From contig NC_087073.1 in NCBI RefSeq assembly GCF_026151205.1, positions 9,872,411 through 9,936,410 on the forward strand: a stretch of DNA of 64,000 bases. The letters run 5' to 3'. Shown piece by piece: positions 22,960 to 34,680 of the stretch (its first letter is position 1; the number at the start of each line of letters is the position of its first letter). The stretch comes from Bolinopsis microptera (Eukaryota > Ctenophora > Tentaculata > Lobata > Bolinopsidae). Below the pieces are notes generated by a model. That model saw only the letters and a list, made by a program, of their open reading frames with translations. It was not told the DNA's origin and searched no databases. Position numbers and translations under genes: made by a program.

Positions 22960-25900
22960 CTGTGGAATGTAGGTGAGTAATTGGAATTCCTATCGCAATT
23001 CTAAATATAATAGTTGCATCTTTTTGGGATTTCTTTATGCCCCACCTTTCATTTGTCTTAGGTTGCATGGTTGATGATTTGGCGAATTTTTTATCCAATC
23101 TTCCATTTAATGTTTTTCTATTGACGTCGAATTTTTCAATTGTAATATTCCTTATACAGCATCAAATACTATGACAAAAATGGGAAGCTCGATATTAATT
23201 GAAAGCAATGCAGTGCAGTATTGTGTGGTTTATTGCCTTGTCGACTTCAATAATAGGTTGAAATTTGAAACACAGGATGATAAATGATCCTATATATCAT
23301 CAATCATCATGATCACATACTCATCAGTATGTGATCTCATCGATAGACACATCACATACTGACCTAGGTAGGTTACTGGGTCACATATTGATGGTTCTCA
23401 GTACAGTATCCTTGTTGTTTGCTTCTTAGAGATCCGTAGGTTTAATAATTATCTGGGAAGTTACTATACCTGAGAGATCCTCAACTAATACTGATCATAG
23501 ATACCGAAAGTTTAAACACAGGATGATGCTGCATCAGACAACATATTGGGCAAAATCCGAAAATAGCTAATAAAAGTTTGCAAGGTACTTAACCCACAGG
23601 TTTACGAAGGAATATCTAAGAACCAGCAAGTGTGTCAGCTTATTGCAAGAAGTCATGCTATTAATTATTAAGATTCTAGCTAGATGAGTAACCAACTTAT
23701 GGAACTTTTGTAGCGAGCTGTATTGATGTAGCAGTGATATGCATGGTGTGTGTGCAGTGCGTTCTCATTGCCAGGATGTTTCTACATAAGTTCTGTAACA
23801 TTGCCTGAGTTACAAGATTCTGGTACATGTCAGCAGGTATCATTAAGAACCACCATAGTTGCACAAGCAAACAGTGTGCTTCTTTCCTCCCAGTTCCAGC
23901 TTGTCAACAAGATTCAGGTGTTACAATGTTTAAATACTGCCATCAGTTGTGTTCAGCCTGAATATCAAGTGAAGCCCAATTTTGTGACAGCAACTGACAG
24001 CACCAGCTGACAGCTCAATCACCGAATATTCGGTACTCGGTAACATTCGGTATTCTGCCAACAGAAATCGAATTAATGAATTTAAATGTTTATAGCTGAA
24101 TATAATGATATTTAGTCCAAATGAACGAATGTGTCCATTTTTGGCGATATCAATTTTAACGAAATCATTTGTATTCGAATGTAAGGAGGTAAGCTGTATA
24201 ATTTCAAAAAGAAATATTATACGTTTCTTTAACTATCTTTCGTTTGACCTCTAGGCTCTAGCCCCACTTTGCGCACCCAGAAGCTTAATTTTGAACTTGT
24301 TAGCACTTAGCTATACGATTCGATATATTTGGGCAACAATTTCTAAAGTTTTGGTTTGGCGCCCGGTCAAACATTTCACTTGAAATTCAGGTTAAATGCT
24401 TGTTGGTTCTAAGCCAAAGGAAAGACATCGTGTGATGAATTAATATCTAATGTTGAAGGATTGGCCAGTAAATAGTCGACAGTAAGACTGAACGGCAGTT
24501 AACCAAATTATTTTGAGTAATTTCCATCACTGACTTCACGTCTCTTGATGATTAATGAAGGCACGAAGGACAAATGAAACAAAGATTATTGTAATAAACC
24601 GACCTTTCGACAAATATTTGCCTTTGTCGGATCCTATTTACCTTGTCAAACTTTAATATGTGACGAAAAGTTCGGTTCATTACTATTCCTTTGTTTCTTT
24701 TGTCCTTTGTATATTAATCCCTGAGATATGCGAATTCAGTGATGAAAATTGTTCCAAATAATAGTAAAACAGTTGGCAAATAGGCAAACATTACAAAACT
24801 CATCAACTCGAGTATATTGTTGTAAAAACCAAGAGGCCCCACACGTATACTTAAATACCGAAGTAAAGAGGAAATTAAGAGTAAACAGTAGCACAGGGGG
24901 TAGTAGTATGGGGGAGTGAAGTAAATTTGATACTAATCACGTAACCCTACCCTGTGAATAGTTTGCCACAATCTCATTCCACCCCACCCGGGGCACTCTA
25001 CTTGTAATTGGGAGGTCCCTTTTGGCGGGGTTGTTTTTATTTATCTGTGTCCAACCATGTCTATGCAACCACATCATAAACCTGGCCTCACTGTACCCAC
25101 CTCCAGTCACTTATGTGAATAACAGAGAAATCTGGTCCGTACCCTTTTCATTGGGGATTTTAACAGTAGAATGCGGTCGACCAGTAATTATATTGCAACC
25201 CCTTATAAGTTTACTACTTGATGGGCAGCCGGCTTTAAAATGGAGTATGTCAAGAAATTTACCCATTTTGTAAGTGTAGGCCGTAGGGTTTCTCTTGACA
25301 TTTAAAAACCGTATTCTTTGTGTTGCGGTTTTTGCGATAGAGGTGGTAAATAAGTGAGAACGTTTTTTGTGGTGCAATTTTCATGAAATTTAGGCGAATT
25401 TGTTGGAACAGTTAACAGCACTTGACAAACTTTTTCGCACCAAACCCATTGAAATGGGGTAAAGTTCAGGCTCATTTGTCATTTAGTTTACGTTACAAGA
25501 TCCATTCTTAATAGATTTAGTGTTTGAACCTCTAATTTTGTTGCGTGTTTTGAACAACAGGTAAGCTCTTAAGATATCTAATTACCGGTTACCTCGGTAA
25601 TTAACTTAATTACCAAGGTAATTAGACTAATGGAGCCTGGTTACTGGGTAGCGAGGTTTATCTCCGTTAGTGAGAATGTAATCTTATGTCTTGTTTCGTT
25701 TGTGGTGGTGACAAGTAGAATTATAAAGAAAACAGGGATGAATTTGAAGCAGACCACTCAAAAAGTTAGCTTAAGGAAAAACATCAAGTTTAATCAAAAT
25801 ACCGTACTAAATTCAAATAATTTGATAGATTGTTCGCACGGTGCACATGTTGATGTTATTTATTACTTAAATCGTTGCTTACTATTTTTGTTGCTACTAT

Positions 25901-26990
25901 TTTGCACTGGTGATATGTACGTGATACTATTGCTTATTTGATCAAGTGATCTTATATGATGTAGGTCAGAGGTGGCATAAAACAGTGATGTGAAGTTTAA
26001 TGATCTTCACTCAGAACCCGCTGTTTGCTAACACGCTTTATTATATCCGTATCTGCGATCCAGCATGCACATGACATATGATCACATTTACTAGATTCAC
26101 TTTACCAGCAGACATCGTTTTATGCTCTTTCTGTAATTCCGCTTCAATTGATGTTTGCTCGTATAATTAGCTCAAGACTGCCGGCCCAGTTGTGGTTTGA
26201 AAATGCTCTGTATCATGTATGTGACTGTTAGACTTGGTGTATAGAGTTGTTTTGACTCGTGACAAAGTTTTGAATGGTCGCCGCTTGAAGCTGGTTGGTT
26301 GATCGCTCATGCGACGCAAAAAACATAATATTCAACAGACTCTATTATTTCAATTCGGCATTTATTTGTCTTTCTTTAAATACTGACTCGGTTAAAACCT
26401 CCTCATGCATCCTACAGCCATCCGTTCAAGAAACTCGTCGCTACTCAGCCAGCCAGTAACTCCATTCCTGTATTTATTGTTCGGCTACTGAATTAACATA
26501 ATTCGTATACGTTCAATTCTGTTAAAATGTTCACCTTTGATAAAATAGTCTTCCAATCAATGCATGCCTTTACTAAACATGATGCTGTTAAACATCTTTA
26601 GTTTAAAGAAATGCTTTACAGCCTATAAAGTAATACGTAAGTCATCTCCATATTCCCTTATATGCTCTTGCAATATATTATATAACGGTTTGCAACTCTC
26701 ACCTGACATTAGTTTTTACATGTCCCCTGTCTGTTGAGTGTGGAGCACACATGGCTCGCCATAACGTATTTTACTTGATACTTGTCTGGCATCTTCAGAT
26801 ATTATGCCATGTCAGGTTTGTGCCGTTTCCATGACACCGATGTGAGCATTCCCTGACAACCCATGTATTTCGACACGTGTGATGTGCTGACGGGCGTGGT
26901 CCTGTCTCATCATGTTTGGATTGTTGTCTTGAAAACAATGGGTGATATAAATCCAGTAGCTTTCAATGATAAACACAGCATCTCGGTGAC
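22960..26990. other. Intergenic region without recognisable genes
   Basis: Several ORFs of 60-100 codons exist on both strands, but none shows family motifs or exon borders. A short palindrome of GGTAATTA-type sequence lies at about 25580-25625. Confidence 0.55.
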
Positions 26991-27019
26991 CAGCCACACA
27001 AAAGAGTAGTTTAACAATG

Positions 27020-27130
27020 GGAGATGTGTCGGGGCACGTGGGCGTGTCACGCGCCTGTGGTTAGGCCCACGTGCAAACGGTTGTCGGCTCTGGTTGGTTG
27101 AAAGGACAACGTGGTGCTCTGACGTCACGC
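27020..27130 (+). promoter_or_regulatory. Candidate promoter: two E-boxes and a CRE
   Basis: Two CACGTG E-boxes (near 27035 and 27068) and a full TGACGTCA (27119-27127 region) lie 120-220 bp upstream of the membrane-protein start codon, in a GC-rich patch that contrasts with the AT-rich surroundings. Binding is inferred from motif only. Confidence 0.45.
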
Positions 27131-27246
27131 GCGGTAGTTTTGGGACGTGTTTTTACTAGTTGTTAACCGTATTAAGTATTATATGTACTACGTTATACTG
27201 TTACGTGTTGTCTACTATATCAGTCTCTCATTTTTCAGCGAACATT

Positions 27247-29335
27247 ATGTTTCTCCTCGTGTTCCTCCCCCTCTTGATCCCCCTGGGAGATACAGCAGAT
27301 CTGGTGCCACAGCGACCTCCAGATATATCTATGAGTACGCGACCACAAACCAGCACACAATCTCCTCCAACAACCAAGAGCCCTAAAGTCTCCTGGTTCA
27401 TGAAAAACTACACCGCTAATTTTACGGTAGGTCCAAAGCGTGTATAGTTCAGTGGGTCTCGTCTCTGTTTGAAGGCTATAGCCAACTTTTAATATATTTT
27501 ATACTTTAATCATGCATGTTTAACTTAACAGATTGTCAAATGCTCGGTCTTTAGGTCACCAGCAGCTCGTTCTGCAAATCCTGAAGTAACTCTTTAATTA
27601 TATGAATTAAGTTTTACATTATCTTTGCATAGTCATGTTTAATTCTGTACCAGTTTATATCACTATAAATAAATAATTTTGCCAACATAAGGTCGGTTTG
27701 ATTATATGCCAGATATAGATAATAGAAGTTAAGAATTAATCTAGTATTGGTTTGCTGCATTGAAATTGTACAAATTTAATTTATGTTTAACTTTGAATGA
27801 TGTAATTCGTTTTCTCTCTTTCAGGGTCCCCCAACTCACACGAAACCACCGCCTGACAAGCAGCACGTGAGCGCCTCCTTCAGCTACTCATTCCAAGGAT
27901 TCCTTAGCATGGTTGTAGACTTTTCCTCCACACCACCCCTCACTGTTGGCCCAACAGATGGAACAGGTTGGATTGATAACACCACGGGCAAGGAGGACTC
28001 CTCTAGTGACAGCTCCACAACTTACAACGGTGTAACGACATCCACAGGGGATGAAGCTGATACTAAGGGAGCTGTAACCCTGATACCAGGTGATAGATCA
28101 CCCGGGACGGGTGACAGGACTACTAGATATATGGATTCAAAAGATGGTGATATCGAGAATAGCACGACTGTGTGTGTTTTTGGGGAGGCTGACCCCAGGG
28201 TGGTTGATGTGGTGGTTTACCTGACTGTTGATTTGGTTATCTCTGTGCTGGCTCTTATCCTTAGTGGAACTCAACTTGTTATCTGGTAAGTACTAATATC
28301 TCTAACACAATTTATATAATATACAGTATACACGGAGTAGTTGATGGCTCATATTATGTAGTAAAATAGTAGTGTTATTTAAGTTTAATGTGATCGCACT
28401 TCTAGAACAAATGCTTGTGTTTGCGAAATGTACTATATACTAGCACAATCTATCCATTATATTATATAATAGAGATTCAATGGATATTAATGGATATTTT
28501 GATTGTCTGCTACGGCAATTCTTTTATGCATTATGGTGCTTTAATTATTAAGTTGCCATACGAATGCTTTTATCAATAACAACCTATTATCTAATAATAA
28601 TCTTTGTTGTACATCTAAAAATTGAGGAATGATTTTATACAAGGAAGTAACATGACCAGTGAACTTGTTATCTTCAGGTACCGCACAAAGGAGGCCCGGC
28701 TAACAAACAGATCACGTCTTGAAGGTGCTTGGCACGTCACCTACTGCACGTGTTGTCTCGTTGTTCTTGTGACGTCATCGCTCTACTGGATCGGTGCCAA
28801 GTTAACGTTTCCGCTTGACTTCCTCCTGCTCTGTACCCATTTACTTCGCACCAAAGCTGCTCAACTGCTCGTGGCAAAGATGTTGCTGTCTTGGAAGAAG
28901 ATTTCCTGTTTTGCTGGTACCTTGCTCTTCTTACTCGACATCGCTTGGTTTTCCTTGTCATTTTCCCTCACAGCAATCATGATGGACGGCTGCCAGTTTT
29001 GTCAACGAACTTTATTATCACGAGATTGTTTGGCAAACAATATCGTTGACTTCATCGGAGTGTGTGGAGGTACGGTAGTTTATTGCGGAGTTAAATTTTG
29101 TGGGCTTCTTGCTGATAAAATACAACATTCTAGAAAACTCTACAGTCAGATTCCTAAAAACTCTACTTATTTGGTAAACCACTCTAACGGAAGAGTAATT
29201 AATGGCGAAACAAACGTTCAGCTGAAATCAAAGCGGTGGCAGAATTCAATTTCACGCGTATCCATGCTATTTTCAGTGTGTCATCAAGTTTTGAGTTGTT
29301 TATTTATTTTTGGAATCTTTCCAAGCGATTTTTGA
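27247..29335 (+). CDS. Unrecognised multi-pass membrane protein with mucin-like ectodomain
   Basis: Three exons (27247-27426, 27825-28285, 28678-29335) join in phase with GT/AG borders to 432 aa. A signal peptide (MFLLVFLPLLIPLG) is followed by about 170 residues rich in Thr, Ser and Pro with N-glycosylation sequons (NYT, NFT), as in a mucin-like extracellular stalk. Hydrophobic segments follow near 190-213, 234-256, 292-318, 336-360 and 408-429, with a basic loop between the first two (YRTKEARLTNRSR) and a polar stretch before the last. That suggests about five membrane spans. No seven-helix GPCR, GAIN/GPS or channel motif was seen, and the family is unknown. The ATG chosen gives the signal peptide; an in-frame upstream ATG at 27160 would hide it. 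Confidence 0.75.
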
Positions 29336-29640
29336 CCAAACTAAGCTTTCGCCTTTAAAAGTTCACAGTATATAAACATTAAATTGAAGATAGCAATATC
29401 CAATAAGACTGACCCTCATATAAACAGTTTCAATTTCAATTTTAAAACTTATGTCTAGTCCGAAGTTACATGATGTATCTATATACTAAGTCTAAACAGT
29501 GCAAACGTACCGCTGCTCAGCATGCAGCGCAAGTAGCCTGTAGCCGCATTTTGCAAGTCAAATTCAATCCTGTTTCCCCGCAAGATTGCAGGTCTGTGAA
29601 AACTTGTTTTACTGTTTGTGAGTCAGACTCAGAGCGTTTA

Positions 29641-29841
29641 GGGGTCGTTCACATATTATTATTACGTAATCATTTTTTTGGAACATTCTTACCCCCCATC
29701 CCCCCACCCCCCCCCCCCCCCCCCCCCCCCCATAGCTATTGTGTCAAAATCACACTATGCACTAGCGTAATCATTCGGAATCGGAACCCCCCCCCCCCCC
29801 CCCCCCCCCCCCAGCTGATTACGTAATATGTGAACGACCCC
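29641..29841. mobile_element. Harbinger-type miniature element with TTA target duplication
   Basis: The left end GGGGTCGTTCACATATTA is mirrored by AATATGTGAACGACCCC at the right end, and both inner flanks hold TACGTAAT or ATTACGTAAT. TTA precedes (29638-29640) and follows (29842-29844), the 3-bp TWA duplication typical of PIF/Harbinger. The interior has two long C runs. Confidence 0.85.
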
Positions 29842-30061
29842 TTATGCGTGTTTTTTCAAACCAAATGCAACTTATACACGAATTGGCGATGTGGAGTCAT
29901 TAACTGCTATATAAATTAAGACGAGTATCATCCGTCAAATAACGGTTATAACTTACAATAACGGTTATAACCTACAATACAAATACAAAAGCCTTTATGA
30001 TACAGATAAGCACGCTTGTCAGGTTCGTTTGTACTCCCATTATATCATCAACCCTCATTTA

Positions 30062-31475
30062 CCTTGTCATACGTTGTATGACCCGCCGCGCACGAGTGCG
30101 TGGCTCCCCCTGTATCGTAGAAACTCTATGGTGAAGCGAAAAGAAAAAAGAAATTTAGACGAGTATTGACGGATGTTACTCGCGTCTAAATTTCTTCGAA
30201 GTAGCGCGCCGCTTTCTTCTCGGAATGTTACTTGCCCGACGGCAAGTGCTATACGAAGTAGCGCGATCACGGCAAGTGCTACGACGGCAAGTGCTACGAA
30301 ATAGCGCGCGCCGGGCCAGACCATTAACAATGGCCAAGACGAGTAACATCTGTCAAGTTTCGTTTTAGTGCCATGTTTGATTTTGACGATGTGCGGCTTT
30401 TGGAGCAAATAAACCGCAGCTCATTTGATTTTGAGCGATAACATAATGTTTGACGATTGGATACATGCTCGCCAACTTTTTCCATTTTCGGAAAGATTCC
30501 TTGGTCTTTTAAAGTAAGTACGTTCAAATGTCAACAGTCAAAGTGCAAAGGTTTTCGAAAAATGATGTTACTGGTAGTGCATGGTGTTAGGATTGGACTG
30601 CAACTGATGGAAGTTTTGTCGTACACGTTGTATAGACCTGCCGCGCACAAGTGCGCGGCTGTTATTGGTTATGTATCGTGGCTTATTTCGCTACTGGCCA
30701 CGATACTAGTGAAACGGGCTTTTACTAATTCGCTCGCCCAAAAATTTCACGTGACTTTGGTTTTTATGGTTTTGCAGCCGTACAAAACGGTTTTACATAA
30801 ACCCTTATCCCAACCCTAACCCTAACCATAACCCCGAAGCCAACCATAACTCTTACTACAACCCTAACCCTAACCCGAGCCCTAAACAATCGAATTCGTA
30901 TTTTACTAGCCTGTCACGTGACCAAATCGGTTTTTTGCCCATAACTCTCCAGGGAAGCATTTTAACCCTACGTCATGTGAGGTGATTCGTAATCAGCGTC
31001 CAAAAATACACCGATTCTGATCATTTTCATCCCCAAAGGGCCTTTTCACAAGAATTTTCTTAAAATTTGGGCGAGCGATTTAGTAGGAGCGAGTGAAACG
31101 ACAATGAAACAAAGGATAATGTAATGGTGTTACGACGTTTTACAACTATAGTACAAGGGAAGTTTACCAAATATGGTGCTACACGTTGTAAATGTATACT
31201 TCTTTCGTGTAAGCAAAGCGTGCACTCCGATCAAAAGGGGTTGCAGATTACTGGGCCGCGCTCAGCCTGTCATTCCGCCAAATCTTTATTTATATGTTAA
31301 TGAACATAATAGCCTGGGGTCCTCAGGTAAGGTTGCAGAATGCAGCGTGTGCCAACCAAATATTTGTATCACGTCGTGACCCCCACGGTCGTTTCACTAT
31401 GTAGAGTTTCTACGAAACAGGGGGAGCCGCGCACTCGTGCCCGGCGGGTCATACAACGCATGACAACGTTAATCA
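30062..31475. mobile_element. Nested inverted-repeat elements with about 80-bp ends
   Basis: The left end (TTGTATGACCCGCCG ... GTAGAAACTCTA) recurs inverted near 31395-31475. Another partial copy of the end lies at about 30622-30672. Inside is a second, palindromic repeat family (about 30140-30350, AATTTAGACGAGTA and GCTACGAAGTAGCGCG-like motifs) also present at 62947-63216. No transposase was found. Confidence 0.65.
30811..30880 (+). repeat. Interstitial telomere-like blocks (CCCTAA)n
   Basis: Two short runs of AACCCTAACCCTAACC-like sequence, interrupted by variants, lie inside the inverted-repeat element. The hexamer matches the TTAGGG telomere repeat of most animals. Confidence 0.75.
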
Positions 31476-32235
31476 GGATCGCGATTTTACGCCGCGCACT
31501 CGTCTTGCGCATGAAAAAATTGATTCGGCGATAGTGGATAGAAATCGAGCGCTATAAGCATCACTTTTAGCTTCTTCACTGTTTTATCAGGTTTATATTA
31601 ATTTCGAAAAACGTTTTATCATGTCATCTGTTTATGTAGATTATCATTTTGTCATTGGTCCCGTCGAGCATTCACATTATTCTCTATATACTATTTAAAA
31701 TGCGTTGATTGCTTTTGTGTTTTGAAGTCATGCAGTATGTATTGTGCATTAATATACTATGATAAATATAAATCGGCAACAATAGAGCATAGATAGTAGC
31801 AGTTACTGCGAATGATCTCAGTAAAAATATTAATGTTGTGCATAAGCTCAGTGAAAAGTAAGGCTGTAAATCTGCAATTCAGTCAAGTTTCTTGACTAAT
31901 AAATCATGGGCTTGAAGAAGGGAAAACAGTTCTTGATGATATCTTGAGGTTTTAACAGGTGTGGCCTTTTATTTTAAAATAGCTTCATAAATGTCTCCTA
32001 AGAAATAAAATATATAATAAGTATAAATGAAGTAAAAACCTCCATACCGTGCACTTATCTTTTACCCCGAGATGTCCGGTACAAAGAGCTTTGACTGTAT
32101 TTAAATGAATATAATGGTGAATTTATGACAACTTAAGTAAGCCTATTGATTCTCCTGTATCATGGGGGTTAACTCAGTTATATGCCCATTGCTCAGGAAA
32201 TCTGTAAGGGGGTGGGGGCAATAAGTTGATGCACC

Positions 32236-33757
32236 AAAGTTTCATCCTGGATTGAAGATGTTATACAACTGGCTGAGATTGCCAAAGAAGAACCTCAAAT
32301 AGCATATTCTGCTTACACTAAAGGGTTGAGTCATAGATGGTCTTTTGTTCAAAGAACAATTGGAGGGATATCAGAGCTGTTTAGACCCCTCGAAGAAGCA
32401 ATTAGAACAATACTTCTTCCTTCTATATTCAATCGCCCAGTAACAGACCTAGAGAGAGACATGGTCGCACTACCTCTTAGACACGGTGGCTTAGGAATTC
32501 AAAATCCTGTTCATACAGCAGACAGAGAATACGAGGCGTCACAGAAAATCACAAAACCTCTGGCTAATCTTATCTATAACCAAGATCATGATCTAGGCAA
32601 ACTTGACCTCAAAGCTATTGCAAACACCAAAGCAGCACTGAAAGCTGAAAAAGAAAAAGATTTTGCAGCAGAGAGACTCAGAATAGAAAACGCAATAAGT
32701 TCTCCAGCAAAGAAAAGATCGTTTTCACTGGCTACACAAAAAGGCAGTTCATCCTGGCTGTCAGCCCTCCCAATGCAGTCTTATGGTTACTGCTTGAACA
32801 AGAAGGACTTTAGAGATGGTATATGTTTGCGATATGGCTGGCCTATACAAGATATTGCTAAACACTGTGCGTGTGGAGAAAGAAACTCCGTAGATCATGC
32901 CCTTTCTTGTTGAAAAGGAGGGTATGTTTCCTTTAGACATACAGTGCTTGTAGAAACCGAAGCAGATCTACTACGTGAGGCTAAATGTAGAAACGTTTAT
33001 ACTGAGCCAGCTCTCTTACCAACGTCTCCAGAACTTCATCCCAAAGGAACTACTACTGACAGCGGAGCAAGGCTAGATATTGTTGCAACTGGATTATATG
33101 GCAGGAATGCCAGGACTTTCATGGATGTAAGAATAACACACCCAAATGCACCATCAAACCTTAATGTTCCCCTGGACAAGTTGTACAAGAGAAATGAGGA
33201 AGAAAAAAAAACTAAGTATAACTCACGAGTCATCAACACTGAAAGAGCGTCTTTCATTCCTCTACTGTTTTCTACAGCAGGGACTACAGCACCAGAATGT
33301 GACAGATTTCACAAACGTCTTGCTAGATTGATATCAAAGAAGAGAAAGGAGAGCTACACAGATGTTATCAACTACATCAGGACCAAGATATGCTTTGCTA
33401 TGCTTAAAAGCATAGTGGTATCAGTTCATGGTGTGAGGAGTCAAGAAGAAAAGAAAGTAACAAAAACGGTTGCTGACACAGCATTTGGACTTATACCTAG
33501 TATGACCTCTTATGAGTGCCGATAAATTATTAACAGGAAAATTGTCTTAATTTTGGTTGATCAAATGTTTTATATCAGATGTTGATTTCTTAAAGATAGG
33601 TGTATATTTTTGCTATTATTTCTATGAAAGGGGAGGTACAGATAAAGTACCAAACCGTATTGTGTATATTTGGTTGCAACTCCGGTAAATGATGAAACAT
33701 GTCTCTTATGAGAGTGATACCGTGAGTTGCTTCCTTTTTTTTTTTTTTAAAGAAAAA
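32236..33757 (+). mobile_element. 5'-truncated R2-like retrotransposon with 13-bp target duplication
   Basis: AAGTTGATGCACC flanks it at 32223-32235 and 33758-33770. The 3' end is A/T-rich (TTTTAAAGAAAAAA) after about 220 bp of untranslated sequence. Only the C-terminal part of the single ORF is present. The domain order, CCHC-type knuckle then restriction-like endonuclease, is that of R2/R4/NeSL/Hero-clade elements. The insertion is intergenic, not in rDNA. Confidence 0.85.
32239..33528 (+). pseudogene. C-terminal ORF of R2-like element: zinc knuckle and restriction-like nuclease, one in-frame stop
   Basis: One frame spans about 32239-33528, broken once by TGA at 32911-32913. Before it lie the RT thumb-like region (LPLRHGGLGIQNP, typical of these elements) and a C-x-C-x7-H-x4-C knuckle (CACGERNSVDHALSC). 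After it lie KGGYVSFRHT, then the nuclease-like core SGARLDIVATG with FMDVRI about 12 residues on (P/L-D ... D-x-R, a restriction-like pattern), and a helical tail. The stop falls in a conserved basic position right after the knuckle. Everything else is open, so decay is recent. No RT active site is present because of the 5' truncation. Confidence 0.8.
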
Positions 33758-33770
33758 AAGTTGATGCACC

Positions 33771-34680
33771 TTTCACAAGCAAGAGCCACTTTGGTCTACT
33801 TGCTGTGAGGTGTCTTAGCCACATGGGTTAGGGGTCCCCCCTTTAAAAAAAAAAAAAAGAAGAATTTTACCCTTTCTCTATACTTGAACCTTGGTTCAAA
33901 GTACAGTAATACTCTGATTTACTGCGCCCTGATTTACCGCAGTCCGCAAACCCTTTTCTTTCTCCCAAAACTCAGGGATAATTGGGTATTACTGTACTAT
34001 TCTAAATTAGATACTATCATAATCAGTAATCTACAATCATCTATACTATATTTAAAACTTGATGAAATCCCCCGGCAATCCCCCCGACAACACTGAAAAT
34101 TTACCAAAAACCGACCCTTCTTCCTGACCAATTTCAGCTCTCAAATGGAGTTGAAACCTCGCGATTTTTAGCAGGGTTGTAGAACCCTTAAAAATTGTAT
34201 TTTACTTAATGGCGTTATTTTAGCAAAGGATTACTGCGTCATTGCTTAGCAACCCAGAATATTGCACGTGCTCGAGCAACCGCAGATTAGCAACGCGCAT
34301 TGTCATGCTTTATGATACGTCACGACTAGCTCACATTAACGCTCACGCTAGAACTATTCTTAACTTTGGTTGTGATTGATATTTTTTGATGCAGTAAAAG
34401 GTATCGATTAGGGAATCCGAATATTGATAACGTTGTCGTCATTGTCAAATAAAATCCATATTTTCTACAGTACAAAGCTTAGATCTAAAGGGTGAAGAGA
34501 TTAGAGAAATCTAAACATAAATAATTTTTTTTAATTTCCTCGAACAAAACTTTCAATTAGCAGGTTTCTAGTAATCTATAATCCAAACCAGATAGCATTA
34601 AACTGTTTCTAATAATTTAATTTCTGATTTAGCATTTGATGACATTCTCATAGCTTAGTTTACACAACAGTCAAAAGGAA
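33771..34680. other. Upstream region of SMG8
   Basis: No exon seen before 34681. 33841-33860 has an A run. The SMG8 5' untranslated region and promoter presumably lie here. Confidence 0.5.

Noticed and set aside
23750-25941. ORFs of 80-100 codons in the intergenic region
   Set aside because: No domain, codon or splice evidence; consistent with chance in AT-rich DNA.
29470-29826. 118-codon ORF with polyproline
   Set aside because: Its C-terminal half is homopolymer C inside a miniature element, and the N-terminal part lacks exon signals.
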